Shown piece after piece: positions 1 through 7,902 of a DNA stretch of 11,785 nucleotides. The first letter of the stretch is position 1, and the number at the start of each line of letters is the position of its first letter. The position numbers were made by a program, and so were the translations under genes. The notes under the pieces were generated by a model. It was not told the origin of the DNA, ran no database searches, and worked only from the letters and a program-made list of their open reading frames with translations. The DNA comes from an uncultured Sutterella sp. (GTDB lineage: Bacteria; Pseudomonadota; Gammaproteobacteria; Burkholderiales; Burkholderiaceae_F): assembly GCA_900554675.1 (NCBI GenBank), contig USIM01000012.1, forward strand, positions 1-11,785, written 5' to 3'.

Positions 1-145
1 GGTCATAAGCACGAGCTTCACCGCCGAATTGTTGGGCGAGAACCGTCGTGATAGCGGCCGTCAACGTCGTCTTACCATGGTCGACGTGGCCGATCGTGCC
101 CACGTTAACGTGGGGCTTGGTACGTTCAAACTTACCTTTTGCCAT
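1..145 (-). CDS. tuf: Elongation factor Tu, N-terminal fragment (runs off the window)
   Basis: EF-Tu delivers aminoacyl-tRNA to the ribosomal A site as a GTP complex in the cytoplasm. Only the first 48 codons are present; the gene continues past base 1. The translation begins [20 protein letters not shown] and contains the GTPase P-loop GHVDHGKT at residues 19-26, the same positions as in E. coli EF-Tu, followed by TLTAAIT. The ATG at 145-143 is fixed by this conserved N terminus and by an AAAGGA ribosome site at 155-160, nine bases upstream. It is the last gene of the str operon here, 55 bp after the fusA stop, with no terminator-like hairpin between them. Many proteobacteria carry two nearly identical tuf copies; which copy this is cannot be told from the fragment. 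Identification is very secure despite the short length. Confidence 0.97.
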   Translation of the reverse strand, partial: MAKGKFERTKPHVNVGTIGHVDHGKTTLTAAITTVLAQQFGGEARAYD

Positions 146-154
146 TTTACTTGG

Positions 155-160
155 TCCTTT
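155..160 (-). promoter_or_regulatory. Shine-Dalgarno site of tuf
   Basis: AAAGGA on the minus strand lies nine bases before the tuf ATG. It supports that start codon in a gene truncated by the window edge. The rest of the 55-bp fusA-tuf gap is AT-rich, and I see no strong hairpin or promoter in it. Confidence 0.7.
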
Positions 161-200
161 AATTGGGTAAATTAGTTAATAAAACTCTTAAAGTTTACGC

Positions 201-2303
201 TTATTTTGCTTTTTCAGCGATCACTTCATCAGCCACGTTACGCGGGGCTTCTGCGTAGTGCTTGAATTGCATGGAGTACGTTGCACGACCTTGCGTCAAA
301 GAGCGAAGGGTCGTAGCGTAGCCAAACATTTCAGCCAACGGAACTTCAGCGCGGATAGCCTTACCACCACCAGCGATGTCATCCATACCTTGGATCACAC
401 CACGGCGAGAGGACAAGTCACCCATGACGTCGCCCATCTTTTCTTCAGGCGTTTCAACTTCAACAGCCATGATCGGTTCGAGCAACACGGGGTGAGCCTT
501 ACGCATACCTTCCTTGAAAGCCATGGAAGCGGCCATCTTAAAGGCGTTTTCGTTAGAGTCAACTTCGTGGTACGAACCGAAGTGCAACGTCACCTTGACG
601 TCAACAACCGGGTAACCAGCCAAAACACCAGCCTTCAACGTGTCTTCAACACCCTTTTGAACGGCCGGGATGTATTCGCGAGGAACAACACCGCCCTTAA
701 TGGCGTCAACAAATTCAAAGCCCTTGCCAGCTTCTTGCGGTTCGAGCTTAAGCACAACGTGACCGTATTGACCACGACCACCAGATTGCTTAACAAACTT
801 GAATTCTGCGTTTTCTTCGACAGAGCGGATCGTTTCACGATAGGCCACTTGGGGCTTACCGACGGTGGCTTCAACACCGAATTCACGACGCATACGGTCA
901 ACCAAAATTTCCAAGTGCAATTCGCCCATACCGGAAATAATCGTTTGGCCGGATTCTTCGTCCGTGCGAACGCGGAAGGACGGGTCTTCTTGAGCCAAGC
1001 GGTTCAATGCGATACCCATCTTTTCTTGGTCAGCCTTGGTCTTGGGCTCAACAGCTTGAGAAATCACCGGTTCCGGGAATTCCATACGTTCCAAAATCAC
1101 AGGAGCGTCAATTGCGCAGAGCGTGTCACCAGAGGTAACTTCCTTCAAGCCAACAGCAGCAGCGATGTCGCCAGCTTCCGCTTCCTTGATTTCCTTACGT
1201 TCGTTCGCGTGCATTTGGAGCAAGCGACCGATACGTTCTTTCTTATTCTTGACAGAGTTCAAAACCGTTTCGCCGGAGGTCAAAACACCGGAGTAAACGC
1301 GCAAGAAGGTCAATTGACCAACATACGGGTCCGTCATGATCTTAAATGCCAAAGCAGAGAACGGAGCGTTGTCATCAGCGATACGTTCAACTTCGTTGTC
1401 ATTTAAGTCAACGCCCTTAACCGGCGGAATATCAACCGGAGACGGCAACAATTGAACGACTGCGTCCAACATACGTTGAACACCCTTGTTCTTAAATGCG
1501 GTACCGCAGAGCATCGGTTGAATTTCACAAGCGATCGTACGAGCACGCAAGCCAGCGATGATTTGTTCTTCGCTCAAGTCACCGTTTTCAAGGTATTCGT
1601 TCATGAGATCTTCGTTGGCTTCAGCAGCGGCTTCAACCATGTTCTCACGCCATTGTTGCGCGTCAGCTTCGAGTTCGGCCGGAATCGGCTTGTACTCGAA
1701 CTTCATACCTTGGCTTGCTTCGTCCCAAATGATGGCACGCATCTTCATGAGGTCAACCACACCTTCAAAGGTGTCTTCGGCGCCGATCGGAATAACGATA
1801 GGCACAGGGTTAGCCTTCAAGCGAACGCGCATTTGTTCGTAGACCTTGAAGAAGTTGGCACCGGTACGGTCCATCTTGTTCACGAAGGCCAAACGCGGCA
1901 CACCGTACTTGTTAGCTTGACGCCAAACGGTTTCAGATTGCGGTTGAACACCACCGACAGCGCAGTAAACCATACAAGCGCCGTCCAACACACGCATGGA
2001 ACGTTCCACTTCAACGGTGAAGTCAACGTGCCCCGGGGTGTCAATAATGTTCAAGCGGTGTTCCGGGAACGAACCGTCCATGCCCTTCCAGAACGTGGTC
2101 GTGGCAGCGGAGGTAATCGTAATACCCTTTTCTTGTTCTTGTTCCATCCAGTCCATGGTGGCAGCACCATCGTGCACTTCACCGAGCTTGTGAGTGACAC
2201 CGGTATAGAACAAAATACGTTCAGTGGTCGTGGTCTTGCCCGCGTCAATGTGGGCAGAGATACCGATATTGCGATAACGCGAGATCGGAGTGGTACGAGC
2301 CAT
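201..2303 (-). CDS. fusA: Elongation factor G
   Basis: EF-G is the translocase of protein synthesis: its GTP hydrolysis drives movement of tRNAs and mRNA after peptide transfer, and with ribosome recycling factor it splits spent ribosomes. The 700-residue product has the usual length for bacterial EF-G (704 in E. coli). The GTPase domain shows the P-loop AHIDAGKT at 17-24, the switch I segment [12 protein letters not shown] near 58-69, DTPGHVDF at 88-95 and NKMD at 142-145. Domains II to V follow, including a domain IV stretch with [10 protein letters not shown] and a C-terminal domain V with RGVIQGMD. The ATG at 2303 is preceded by TAGGGG six bases upstream. It lies 61 bp after rpsG and 55 bp before tuf, the standard str operon position, so this is the main fusA rather than an accessory fusA2. 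No substitution stands out as odd by eye. Confidence 0.99.
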   Translation of the reverse strand: MARTTPISRYRNIGISAHIDAGKTTTTERILFYTGVTHKLGEVHDGAATMDWMEQEQEKGITITSAATTTFWKGMDGSFPEHRLNIIDTPGHVDFTVEVERSMRVLDGACMVYCAVGGVQPQSETVWRQANKYGVPRLAFVNKMDRTGANFFKVYEQMRVRLKANPVPIVIPIGAEDTFEGVVDLMKMRAIIWDEASQGMKFEYKPIPAELEADAQQWRENMVEAAAEANEDLMNEYLENGDLSEEQIIAGLRARTIACEIQPMLCGTAFKNKGVQRMLDAVVQLLPSPVDIPPVKGVDLNDNEVERIADDNAPFSALAFKIMTDPYVGQLTFLRVYSGVLTSGETVLNSVKNKKERIGRLLQMHANERKEIKEAEAGDIAAAVGLKEVTSGDTLCAIDAPVILERMEFPEPVISQAVEPKTKADQEKMGIALNRLAQEDPSFRVRTDEESGQTIISGMGELHLEILVDRMRREFGVEATVGKPQVAYRETIRSVEENAEFKFVKQSGGRGQYGHVVLKLEPQEAGKGFEFVDAIKGGVVPREYIPAVQKGVEDTLKAGVLAGYPVVDVKVTLHFGSYHEVDSNENAFKMAASMAFKEGMRKAHPVLLEPIMAVEVETPEEKMGDVMGDLSSRRGVIQGMDDIAGGGKAIRAEVPLAEMFGYATTLRSLTQGRATYSMQFKHYAEAPRNVADEVIAEKAK

Positions 2304-2309
2304 TTTAAT

Positions 2310-2315
2310 CCCCTA
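2310..2315 (-). promoter_or_regulatory. Shine-Dalgarno site of fusA
   Basis: TAGGGG on the minus strand, six bases before the fusA ATG. It is a modest match to AGGAGG but well spaced, and it agrees with the conserved EF-G N terminus. Confidence 0.6.
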
Positions 2316-2323
2316 GTTGGAGA

Positions 2324-2353
2324 CGATGCGCAGAACGACTTTTCGACGCATCG
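2324..2353 (-). repeat. Inverted repeat in the rpsG-fusA gap (7-bp stem)
   Basis: CGATGCG (2324-2330) and CGCATCG (2347-2353) are perfect reverse complements separated by 16 bases. In the transcript this would form a 7-bp stem between the rpsG stop and the fusA ribosome site. No U-run follows on the minus strand, so it is not a canonical intrinsic terminator. It might protect or process the mRNA, or affect coupling of rpsG and fusA translation; none of these roles can be shown from the sequence. Confidence 0.5.
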
Positions 2354-2364
2354 AGTTAATCAAA

Positions 2365-2835
2365 TTAGAAACGGAAGTGAGAGAAAGCCTTGTTAGCTTC
2401 AGCCATGCGGTGAACTTCGTCACGCTTCTTCATGGCGCCACCACGGCCTTCGGCCGCATCCAACAACTCACCAGCTAAGCGTTGGGGCATCGACTTCTCA
2501 GCGCGCTTCTTAGCCGATTCGCGCAACCAGCGCATGGCAAGAGCCATACGACGGACAGGGCGAACTTCAACCGGAACTTGGTAGTTAGCACCACCAACAC
2601 GACGGCTCTTAACTTCCACGATCGGGCGGACGTTATTCAAAGCGGTCGTGAACACTTCGAGAGCGTTCTTACCAGTCTTGGCTTCGATTTCTTCAAGGGC
2701 GCCATAAACGATGCGTTCGGCGACGGCCTTCTTGCCATCGAGCATGATCACATTCACAAATTTGGCGATTTCAACAGAGCCGAACTTAGGATCCGGCAAA
2801 ACTTCACGTTTCGGTACTTCGCGACGACGGGGCAT
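2365..2835 (-). CDS. rpsG: 30S ribosomal protein S7
   Basis: S7 is the primary assembly protein of the 30S head: it binds the 3' major domain of 16S rRNA and lies near the E site. The 156-residue product begins [20 protein letters not shown] and contains the conserved segments [18 protein letters not shown] (about 28-45) and [16 protein letters not shown] (about 78-93), ending SHFRF. Length and sequence are ordinary for Betaproteobacteria. The ATG at 2835 has AAGAGG five bases upstream. It stands 125 bp after rpsL and 61 bp before fusA. In E. coli, S7 also binds its own mRNA in the rpsL-rpsG gap and represses rpsG translation; the long structured gap here is compatible with that, but a site is not demonstrated. 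Confidence 0.99.
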   Translation of the reverse strand: MPRRREVPKREVLPDPKFGSVEIAKFVNVIMLDGKKAVAERIVYGALEEIEAKTGKNALEVFTTALNNVRPIVEVKSRRVGGANYQVPVEVRPVRRMALAMRWLRESAKKRAEKSMPQRLAGELLDAAEGRGGAMKKRDEVHRMAEANKAFSHFRF

Positions 2836-2840
2836 TTTTT

Positions 2841-2846
2841 CCTCTT
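2841..2846 (-). promoter_or_regulatory. Shine-Dalgarno site of rpsG
   Basis: AAGAGG on the minus strand, five bases (all A) before the rpsG ATG. It is the clearest ribosome site of the str genes in this window and supports the annotated start. Confidence 0.7.
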
Positions 2847-2871
2847 TTCGTAGTCTTCAGTCATTAACATT

Positions 2872-2893
2872 GCGATCACTCAATTAGGATCGC
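2872..2893 (-). repeat. Inverted repeat in the rpsL-rpsG gap (6-bp stem)
   Basis: GCGATC (2872-2877) and GATCGC (2888-2893) are perfect reverse complements with a 10-base loop. The stem lies 37 bp before the rpsG start, in the gap where E. coli S7 binds its own message. No U-run follows it, so it is not a typical terminator. A regulatory role is an inference from position only. Confidence 0.45.
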
Positions 2894-2939
2894 GACTTAC
2901 TCGGCCTTGCCACCAAACAAACGGGAGGCTCGGTCCGTT

Positions 2940-2958
2940 CACGGCTACTAGTGCCGCG
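2940..2958 (-). repeat. Short stem-loop directly after rpsL
   Basis: On the minus strand CGGC and GCCG (2953-2956 and 2942-2945) pair around a 7-base loop. The stem can extend to six pairs with one G-U wobble. It begins a few bases after the rpsL stop codon at 2962. Together with the second stem at 2872-2893 it could form part of an intercistronic structure. On its own it is short enough to arise by chance. Confidence 0.3.
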
Positions 2959-2961
2959 AAA

Positions 2962-3339
2962 TTAAGCTGCCTTCGGGCGCTTGGCGCCGTACTTGGAGCG
3001 AGATTGCTTACGATCCTTAACACCTTGGGTGTCCAAAGAACCGCGGACAACGTGGTAACGCACACCAGGCAAGTCCTTAACACGACCGCCGCGGATCAAC
3101 ACGACGCTGTGTTCTTGCAAGTTGTGGCCTTCACCACCGATATAAGAAATGACCTCAAAGCCGTTGGTCAAACGCACCTTAGCGACCTTACGCAAAGCGG
3201 AGTTCGGCTTCTTCGGGGTCGTGGTGTACACGCGCGTGCAAACGCCACGCTTTTGCGGGCAGTTCTTAAGCGCGGGGCTCTTGCTTTTATCGTGCGTGAG
3301 CTCACGGGGCTTACGCACCAATTGGTTAATAGTAGGCAT
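2962..3339 (-). CDS. rpsL: 30S ribosomal protein S12
   Basis: S12 lies at the decoding centre of the 30S subunit and influences accuracy; it is the classic streptomycin-resistance target. The 125-residue product begins [12 protein letters not shown] and contains the universal motifs [20 protein letters not shown] (27-46) and [13 protein letters not shown] (84-96). Lys43 and Lys88 (the usual K42 and K87 without Met) are both lysine, so the common streptomycin-resistance changes are absent. Asp89, methylthiolated in many bacteria, is present. The start is the ATG at 3339; an in-frame ATG at 3378 would add 13 residues that no S12 has, so it is rejected. The nearest ribosome site is a weak GGA five bases upstream, in an AT-rich stretch. 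It is the first gene of the str operon, about 150 nt behind a predicted promoter. Confidence 0.99.
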   Translation of the reverse strand: MPTINQLVRKPRELTHDKSKSPALKNCPQKRGVCTRVYTTTPKKPNSALRKVAKVRLTNGFEVISYIGGEGHNLQEHSVVLIRGGRVKDLPGVRYHVVRGSLDTQGVKDRKQSRSKYGAKRPKAA

Positions 3340-3489
3340 AAAAGTCCGTATTAAAAATTCATCAACCACGCAGTGCATGGAAGAGTGAATGCTGGTTTTT
3401 AAAACGTCCGTTGCTTAAACGCAAAACGCCCTTCTTTGACTTTTTAGTAGTCAATGAAAGGTTTAGTCTCACGAAAAAGCGATCGGAGA
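3340..3489 (-). other. Predicted 5' leader of the str operon transcript
   Basis: If the promoter at 3496-3524 is used, transcription should begin near 3489 and leave a leader of about 150 nt before rpsL. It holds two small inverted repeats: TTGACT/AGTCAA at 3436-3454 (6-bp stem, 7-base loop) and an imperfect CCATGC/GCGTGG stem at 3366-3380. I recognise no riboswitch or known leader family in it. Its extent depends wholly on the inferred start point. Confidence 0.45.
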
Positions 3490-3495
3490 GTCGAG

Positions 3496-3524
3496 AGTAT
3501 CGTATTTTTTTCTCTTATTGTCAA
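3496..3524 (-). promoter_or_regulatory. Sigma70-type promoter of the str operon
   Basis: The minus strand reads TTGACA (3519-3524), a 17-bp spacer (3502-3518) and GATACT (3496-3501). The -35 box is a perfect consensus, the spacer is optimal, and the -10 matches TATAAT at four of six positions including the key A at position 2 and the final T. The spacer holds a run of seven A and the region upstream of the -35 is T-rich, which may act like an UP element. The start would fall near 3489. It lies between rpoC and rpsL, as expected for an independently expressed str operon. The stretch after the -10 (CTCGAC) is fairly GC-rich, as in many stringently controlled promoters, but that is inference. 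Confidence 0.75.
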
Positions 3525-3540
3525 GACCTTAAGAGAAAAA
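3507..3540. repeat. Perfect 11-bp inverted repeat around the -35 box
   Basis: TTTTTCTCTTA (3507-3517) and TAAGAGAAAAA (3530-3540) are perfect reverse complements with 12 bases between. The centre of symmetry at about 3523.5 falls in the -35 box (3519-3524) of the predicted str promoter. A terminator reading is poor on either strand: the T-run is in the 5' arm and the A-run in the 3' arm, so no U-tract follows the stem. An operator for a dimeric regulator, or curved A/T-tract DNA, is possible. The arms are of low complexity, which raises the chance of coincidence. Confidence 0.6.
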
Positions 3541-3549
3541 TGATTAAGG
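3527..3549. repeat. Overlapping inverted repeat CCTTAA/TTAAGG
   Basis: CCTTAA (3527-3532) and TTAAGG (3544-3549) pair around 11 bases. The left arm shares three bases with the right arm of the larger repeat at 3507-3540, so in a read-through RNA the two stems could not fully form together. Function unknown. Confidence 0.4.
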
Positions 3550-3555
3550 ACTAGT

Positions 3556-3580
3556 AAGCGTTTACTCTCTAAAAACGCCT
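3556..3580 (-). repeat. Inverted repeat upstream of the str promoter
   Basis: In the minus-strand transcript AGGCGTTT (3580-3573) pairs with AAACGCTT (3563-3556) through eight pairs, one a G-U wobble, around a 9-base loop. It follows the rpoC-proximal hairpin and precedes the promoter. No U-run follows, so it is at best an atypical terminator or processing signal for rpoBC transcripts. Confidence 0.4.
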
Positions 3581-3600
3581 ACCAGCCCTTCATTTTGTGG

Positions 3601-3623
3601 CTTGGGGTTATTAAAACCCCAAG
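3601..3623 (-). terminator. Hairpin 15 bp after rpoC, atypical terminator candidate
   Basis: CTTGGGGTT and AACCCCAAG form a perfect 9-bp stem with a 5-base loop, beginning 15 bases after the rpoC stop. Position and stability fit a 3'-end structure for the rpoBC message. On the minus strand the bases after the stem are CCACAAAATG, not a U-run, so it does not meet the intrinsic terminator pattern. It may terminate weakly, stabilise the 3' end, or let polymerase read into the str operon. The inverted repeat itself is certain; the terminator role is not. Confidence 0.5.
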
Positions 3624-3638
3624 TCAATCAAATTTGTC

Positions 3639-6600
3639 TTATTCAGACAACGGTTTGTCATCACCGGAGATCGCTTCGATAGCGTCTTCAACGACTTCGC
3701 TTTGAGCAAAGTCAGAAGCAAAGTTGCTATCTTGAGCTTCCATCTCTTCGTTATGCTTAACCGTACGATGGTATGCCAAACCCGTACCAGCCGGGATCAA
3801 GCGACCAACGATCACGTTTTCCTTCAAGCCGCGCAACTCGTCCTTCTTGCCCATGATGGCAGCTTCAGTGAGCACACGCGTCGTTTCTTGGAAGGAAGCG
3901 GCGGAGATAAAGGAGTCCGTCGACAAGCTAGCCTTCGTAATACCCAAGAGAACGTTTTCGTACAATGCGGGACGCTTACCGGCAGCAATTGCCTTATCGT
4001 TTTCGTCCAACATTTCAGAACGTTCAACTTGTTCATCACGAATAAACGGCGTATCACCCGGATCCGTAATCTTCACACGGCGCAACATTTGGCGAACGAT
4101 CACTTCAATGTGCTTGTCGTTGATCTTCACACCTTGCAAGCGGTACACGTCTTGAACTTCGTCAACAATGTAACGAGCCAAAGCTTCGATACCCAACAAG
4201 CGCAAGATGTCGTGCGGATCAGCCGGACCGTCAACGATTTCTTCACCCTTTTGAACGACTTGACCATCGTGAACTAAAACGTTCTTATCCTTAGAGATCA
4301 AGAATTCGTGATCTTGGCCTTCGCTGTCAGTAATCACCAAGCGTTGCTTACCCTTGGTTTCCTTACCGAAAGTCACCGTACCCGTCACTTCTGCCAACAT
4401 GCCGGCATCCTTCGGAGAACGAGCTTCGAAGAGTTCGGCCACACGCGGCAAACCACCGGTAATGTCACGCGTCTTTTGAGATTCAACCGGAATACGTGCA
4501 AGCACTTCACCACGGCCAATCTTTTGACCATCGCGAACCACAATCAAAGCACCGACCGGCAATTGAATCGACACACGGTGATCCGTACCCGGAATCTTCA
4601 CTTCGTTGCCATCTTCGTCAACCAAGCGAACAGCAGGACGCATCACTTGCGTCGTACCCTTCTTACCCTTAGCAGACGTACCGACAGAGTGCTTCGGATC
4701 GATCACGACGAGGCTGGACAAACCGGTCACTTCATCGGTTTGGCTCATCACGGTAACGTTATCGATAACGCCTTCGAATTGAACCGTACCACCGTATTCA
4801 GAAATAATCGGACGGGTCATCGGATCCCAGTTGGCCAATTGAGCACCAGCCTTGACTTCATGATCCGGTTGAACCAACAACGTGGCACCGTAAGGAACTT
4901 TATGGCGTTCACGTTCGCGACCGTTATCACTGATGATGATTTCGCCGGAGCGAGAAATCACAACCAAGTCGCCCTTAGAGCTCGTCACATAGCGCATCGC
5001 AGAAGAGTAGCTCACAACACCGTTGACCTTAGCTTCAACGGAGCTTGCTACTGCTGCACGGCTAGCGGCACCACCGATGTGGAACGTACGCATCGTTAAC
5101 TGCGTACCCGGTTCACCGATAGATTGAGCGGCGATCACACCAACAGCTTCACCGGCGTTGACCAAGCTACCGCGACCTAAGTCACGACCATAGCACTTGG
5201 CGCACAAACCGTAACGCGTTTTGCAAGTCAACGGCGTTCTGACCATGACTTCATCGATACCCAATTTTTCAATGAGATCGCATTCGTCTTCGGTCAACAT
5301 CGTACCGGTTTTGATAACCACAGCACCCGTTTCCGGATCCACAATATCAGCGCTCGTCACACGACCCAAAACGCGATCGCGCAAGGATTGAATAACGTCA
5401 CCACCTTCGACCAAGGCCTTCATGCTAACGCCTTCAGTCGTATGGCAATCGTCTTCCACAACCACCAAGTCTTGCGTCACGTCAACCAAACGACGGGTCA
5501 AGTAACCAGAGTTAGCGGTCTTCAAAGCCGTATCGGCCAAACCCTTACGAGCACCGTGAGTAGAAATAAAGTACTGTAATACGTTCAAACCTTCACGGAA
5601 GTTTGCGGTAATCGGCGTTTCAATAATGGAGCCGTCAGGCTTAGCCATCAAACCACGCATACCAGCCAACTGACGAATCTGAGCTGCAGAACCACGAGCA
5701 CCAGAGTCGGCCATCATGTACACAGAGTTAAAGGACTCTTGCTTGGTAGCTTTACCATGGCGATCGATCACCGGTTCGGTAGACAATTCTTCCATCATCA
5801 CCTTGCCGACTTGATCGGAGGTGCGGCCCCAAATGTCCACGACCTTGTTATAACGTTCGCCTTGCGTAACCAAACCGGAAGCGTATTGAGCTTCAATTTC
5901 CTTCACTTCTTGTTCAGCGGCGTTAACCAACTTCACCTTTTGTTCCGGAACCGTCATGTCGCCGATGCAGATGGACAAACCACCGAGCGTAGCCAATGCA
6001 TAACCACGGTTCTTTAAGTGGTCAGCGAACATCACCGTAGCGCGCAAGCCACACTTACGGAAGCAGACGTTGATCAAACGAGCAATTTCCTTCTTCTTCA
6101 AAGTACGGTTCAATTCAGCGAAGCTCATACCTTCAGGAAGGATTTCAGATAACAAAGCACGGCCAGCCGTCGTTTCGTAACGAACGATCTTGGCAGTCTT
6201 TTCACCCGTTTGCTTGTTCAATTCATATTCTTTGATACGGACCGTACAACGCGTTTGGAGTTCGACAACCTTGTTATCCAAGGCACGACGCACTTCAGCC
6301 ACATCGGCAAAGAACATGCCTTCGCCCTTGGCGTTAACACGTTCACGCGTTGAGTAGTAAAGACCCAACACCATATCTTGAGACGGCACGATGGACGGAT
6401 CGCCGTTAGCCGGGAACAAGACGTTATTAGAGGCCAACATCAAAGAGCGAGCTTCCAATTGAGCTTCCAAGCTCAACGGAACGTGCACAGCCATTTGGTC
6501 ACCGTCGAAGTCAGCGTTAAAGGCTGCGCAAACGAGCGGGTGCAATTGAATGGCTTTACCTTCAATCAACTTCGGTTCAAAGGCTTGAATACCCAAGCGG

Positions 6601-7889
6601 TGCAACGTCGGAGCACGGTTCAACATCACCGGGTGTTCATAAATCACTTCTTCGAGGATGTCCCACACCACCGGTTCTTGATTGTCCACCATCTTCTTGG
6701 CGGCCTTGATCGTCATGGCTAAGCCACGACGTTCGAGCTTATTGAAGATGAAGGGCTTGAACAATTCCAAAGCCATCAACTTCGGCAAACCGCATTGGTG
6801 CAAACGCAAGTACGGGCCGACGGTAATCACGGAACGACCAGAGTAGTCCACGCGCTTACCCAACAAGTTTTGACGGAAGCGACCGCTCTTACCCTTGATC
6901 ATGTCAGCCAAGGACTTCAACGGACGCTTAGACGGACCCGTCATAGCCTTACCACGACGACCGTTATCCAACAAGCTGTCAACTGCTTCTTGCAACATGC
7001 GCTTTTCGTTGCGAATGATGATGTCCGGAGCCTTGAGCTCAAGCAAACGCTTCAAGCGGTTGTTACGGTTAATCACACGGCGATACAAGTCATTCAAGTC
7101 GGACGTGGCGAAACGGCCACCATCCAACGGAACCAACGGACGCAAGTCCGGCGGCAATACCGGCAAGACTTCCATCACCATCCATTCGGGCTTCACACCA
7201 GAACGTTGGAAACCTTCCAAAACCTTCAAGCGCTTAGAGAACTTCTTGATCTTGGCATCAGAAGACGTATCTTCCAATTCCTTGCGCAAGCGTTCCACTT
7301 CATGATCAACGTCAATCGTACGAAGCATTTCGCGTATGGCTTCAGCGCCCATCATGGCCTTGAAGTCGGAGCCGAATTGTTCAACCTTTTCGAGGTATTC
7401 GTCTTCGGTGAGCAATTGACCGCGCGTCATATCCGTCATACCCGGATCGACAACACAGTAAGCTTCAAAATACAAAACACGTTCGATATCGCGCAACGGG
7501 ATATCAAGCACCATACCCATACGGGACGGCAAGCTCTTTAAGAACCAAATATGTGCAACAGGACTGGCCAACTCAATGTGGCCCATGCGTTCACGGCGAA
7601 CCTTCGAAAGCGTGACTTCAACACCACACTTTTCGCACACGACACCACGGTGCTTCAAACGCTTGTACTTACCGCACAAACATTCGTAATCCTTCACCGG
7701 GCCGAAGATCTTGGCACAGAACAAACCATCACGTTCCGGTTTAAAGGTACGATAGTTGATGGTTTCCGGCTTCTTTACTTCGCCATAAGACCAAGAGCGA
7801 ATTTTTTCCGGCGATGCAAGACCAATCTTGATCGCGTCAAAATGTTCGTCCTGATTAAGTTGCTTAAACAGATCGATAAGCGGATTCAT
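3639..7889 (-). CDS. rpoC: DNA-directed RNA polymerase subunit beta'
   Basis: Beta' is the largest subunit of the core RNA polymerase and holds the catalytic magnesium. The 1416-residue product is close to E. coli (1407). The N-terminal zinc site is Cys70, Cys72, Cys85 and Cys88, at the same numbers as E. coli. The catalytic motif [10 protein letters not shown] lies at 458-467 (bases 6489-6518) with Asp460, Asp462 and Asp464. The second zinc site is Cys815, Cys889, Cys896 and Cys899. The bridge helix and trigger loop follow ([20 protein letters not shown], then [10 protein letters not shown]), with the long proteobacterial insertion SI3 inside the trigger loop. The C-terminal part carries [14 protein letters not shown]. 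It starts 11 bp after rpoB with a ribosome site overlapping the rpoB stop, so the two are cotranscribed and probably translationally coupled. The first codons use CTT/CTG for Leu rather than the TTG dominant later. Confidence 0.99.
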   Translation of the reverse strand: MNPLIDLFKQLNQDEHFDAIKIGLASPEKIRSWSYGEVKKPETINYRTFKPERDGLFCAKIFGPVKDYECLCGKYKRLKHRGVVCEKCGVEVTLSKVRRERMGHIELASPVAHIWFLKSLPSRMGMVLDIPLRDIERVLYFEAYCVVDPGMTDMTRGQLLTEDEYLEKVEQFGSDFKAMMGAEAIREMLRTIDVDHEVERLRKELEDTSSDAKIKKFSKRLKVLEGFQRSGVKPEWMVMEVLPVLPPDLRPLVPLDGGRFATSDLNDLYRRVINRNNRLKRLLELKAPDIIIRNEKRMLQEAVDSLLDNGRRGKAMTGPSKRPLKSLADMIKGKSGRFRQNLLGKRVDYSGRSVITVGPYLRLHQCGLPKLMALELFKPFIFNKLERRGLAMTIKAAKKMVDNQEPVVWDILEEVIYEHPVMLNRAPTLHRLGIQAFEPKLIEGKAIQLHPLVCAAFNADFDGDQMAVHVPLSLEAQLEARSLMLASNNVLFPANGDPSIVPSQDMVLGLYYSTRERVNAKGEGMFFADVAEVRRALDNKVVELQTRCTVRIKEYELNKQTGEKTAKIVRYETTAGRALLSEILPEGMSFAELNRTLKKKEIARLINVCFRKCGLRATVMFADHLKNRGYALATLGGLSICIGDMTVPEQKVKLVNAAEQEVKEIEAQYASGLVTQGERYNKVVDIWGRTSDQVGKVMMEELSTEPVIDRHGKATKQESFNSVYMMADSGARGSAAQIRQLAGMRGLMAKPDGSIIETPITANFREGLNVLQYFISTHGARKGLADTALKTANSGYLTRRLVDVTQDLVVVEDDCHTTEGVSMKALVEGGDVIQSLRDRVLGRVTSADIVDPETGAVVIKTGTMLTEDECDLIEKLGIDEVMVRTPLTCKTRYGLCAKCYGRDLGRGSLVNAGEAVGVIAAQSIGEPGTQLTMRTFHIGGAASRAAVASSVEAKVNGVVSYSSAMRYVTSSKGDLVVISRSGEIIISDNGRERERHKVPYGATLLVQPDHEVKAGAQLANWDPMTRPIISEYGGTVQFEGVIDNVTVMSQTDEVTGLSSLVVIDPKHSVGTSAKGKKGTTQVMRPAVRLVDEDGNEVKIPGTDHRVSIQLPVGALIVVRDGQKIGRGEVLARIPVESQKTRDITGGLPRVAELFEARSPKDAGMLAEVTGTVTFGKETKGKQRLVITDSEGQDHEFLISKDKNVLVHDGQVVQKGEEIVDGPADPHDILRLLGIEALARYIVDEVQDVYRLQGVKINDKHIEVIVRQMLRRVKITDPGDTPFIRDEQVERSEMLDENDKAIAAGKRPALYENVLLGITKASLSTDSFISAASFQETTRVLTEAAIMGKKDELRGLKENVIVGRLIPAGTGLAYHRTVKHNEEMEAQDSNFASDFAQSEVVEDAIEAISGDDKPLSE

Positions 7890-7897
7890 CAGTTCTG

Positions 7898-7902
7898 TCC
7901 TT
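7898..7902 (-). promoter_or_regulatory. Shine-Dalgarno site of rpoC overlapping the rpoB stop
   Basis: The minus strand reads TAAGGA across the rpoB stop codon (7903-7901), so AAGGA at 7898-7902 shares two bases with it and sits eight bases before the rpoC ATG. Ribosomes ending rpoB are thus placed directly on the rpoC start region, which favours equal production of beta and beta'. Confidence 0.75.

Noticed and set aside
635..901. 88-codon minus-strand open frame inside fusA
   Set aside because: It lies in another frame of the same strand within the intact EF-G gene and has no support of its own.
258..1406. 382-codon plus-strand open frame opposite fusA
   Set aside because: It is the codon-aligned antisense of fusA, begins with GTG, and has no recognisable domain. 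Its openness follows from scarce TTA/CTA/TCA codons in fusA.
1452..2396. 314-codon plus-strand open frame opposite fusA and the end of rpsG
   Set aside because: Same antisense effect; the composition (rich in N, F, V, H, T) is typical of reverse-complement translation, and it spans two real genes.
2962..3378. Longer rpsL starting at the ATG at 3378
   Set aside because: The 13 extra residues have no counterpart in S12 proteins, while [12 protein letters not shown] from 3339 is the conserved start.
3362..3472. 36-codon leader frame starting with GTG, upstream of rpsL
   Set aside because: No ribosome site precedes the GTG and the peptide has no recognisable pattern. It is in the size range expected by chance.
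3601..3623. Canonical rho-independent terminator of rpoBC
   Set aside because: The stem is good but the coding-strand bases after it are not U-rich, so I kept it only as an atypical candidate.
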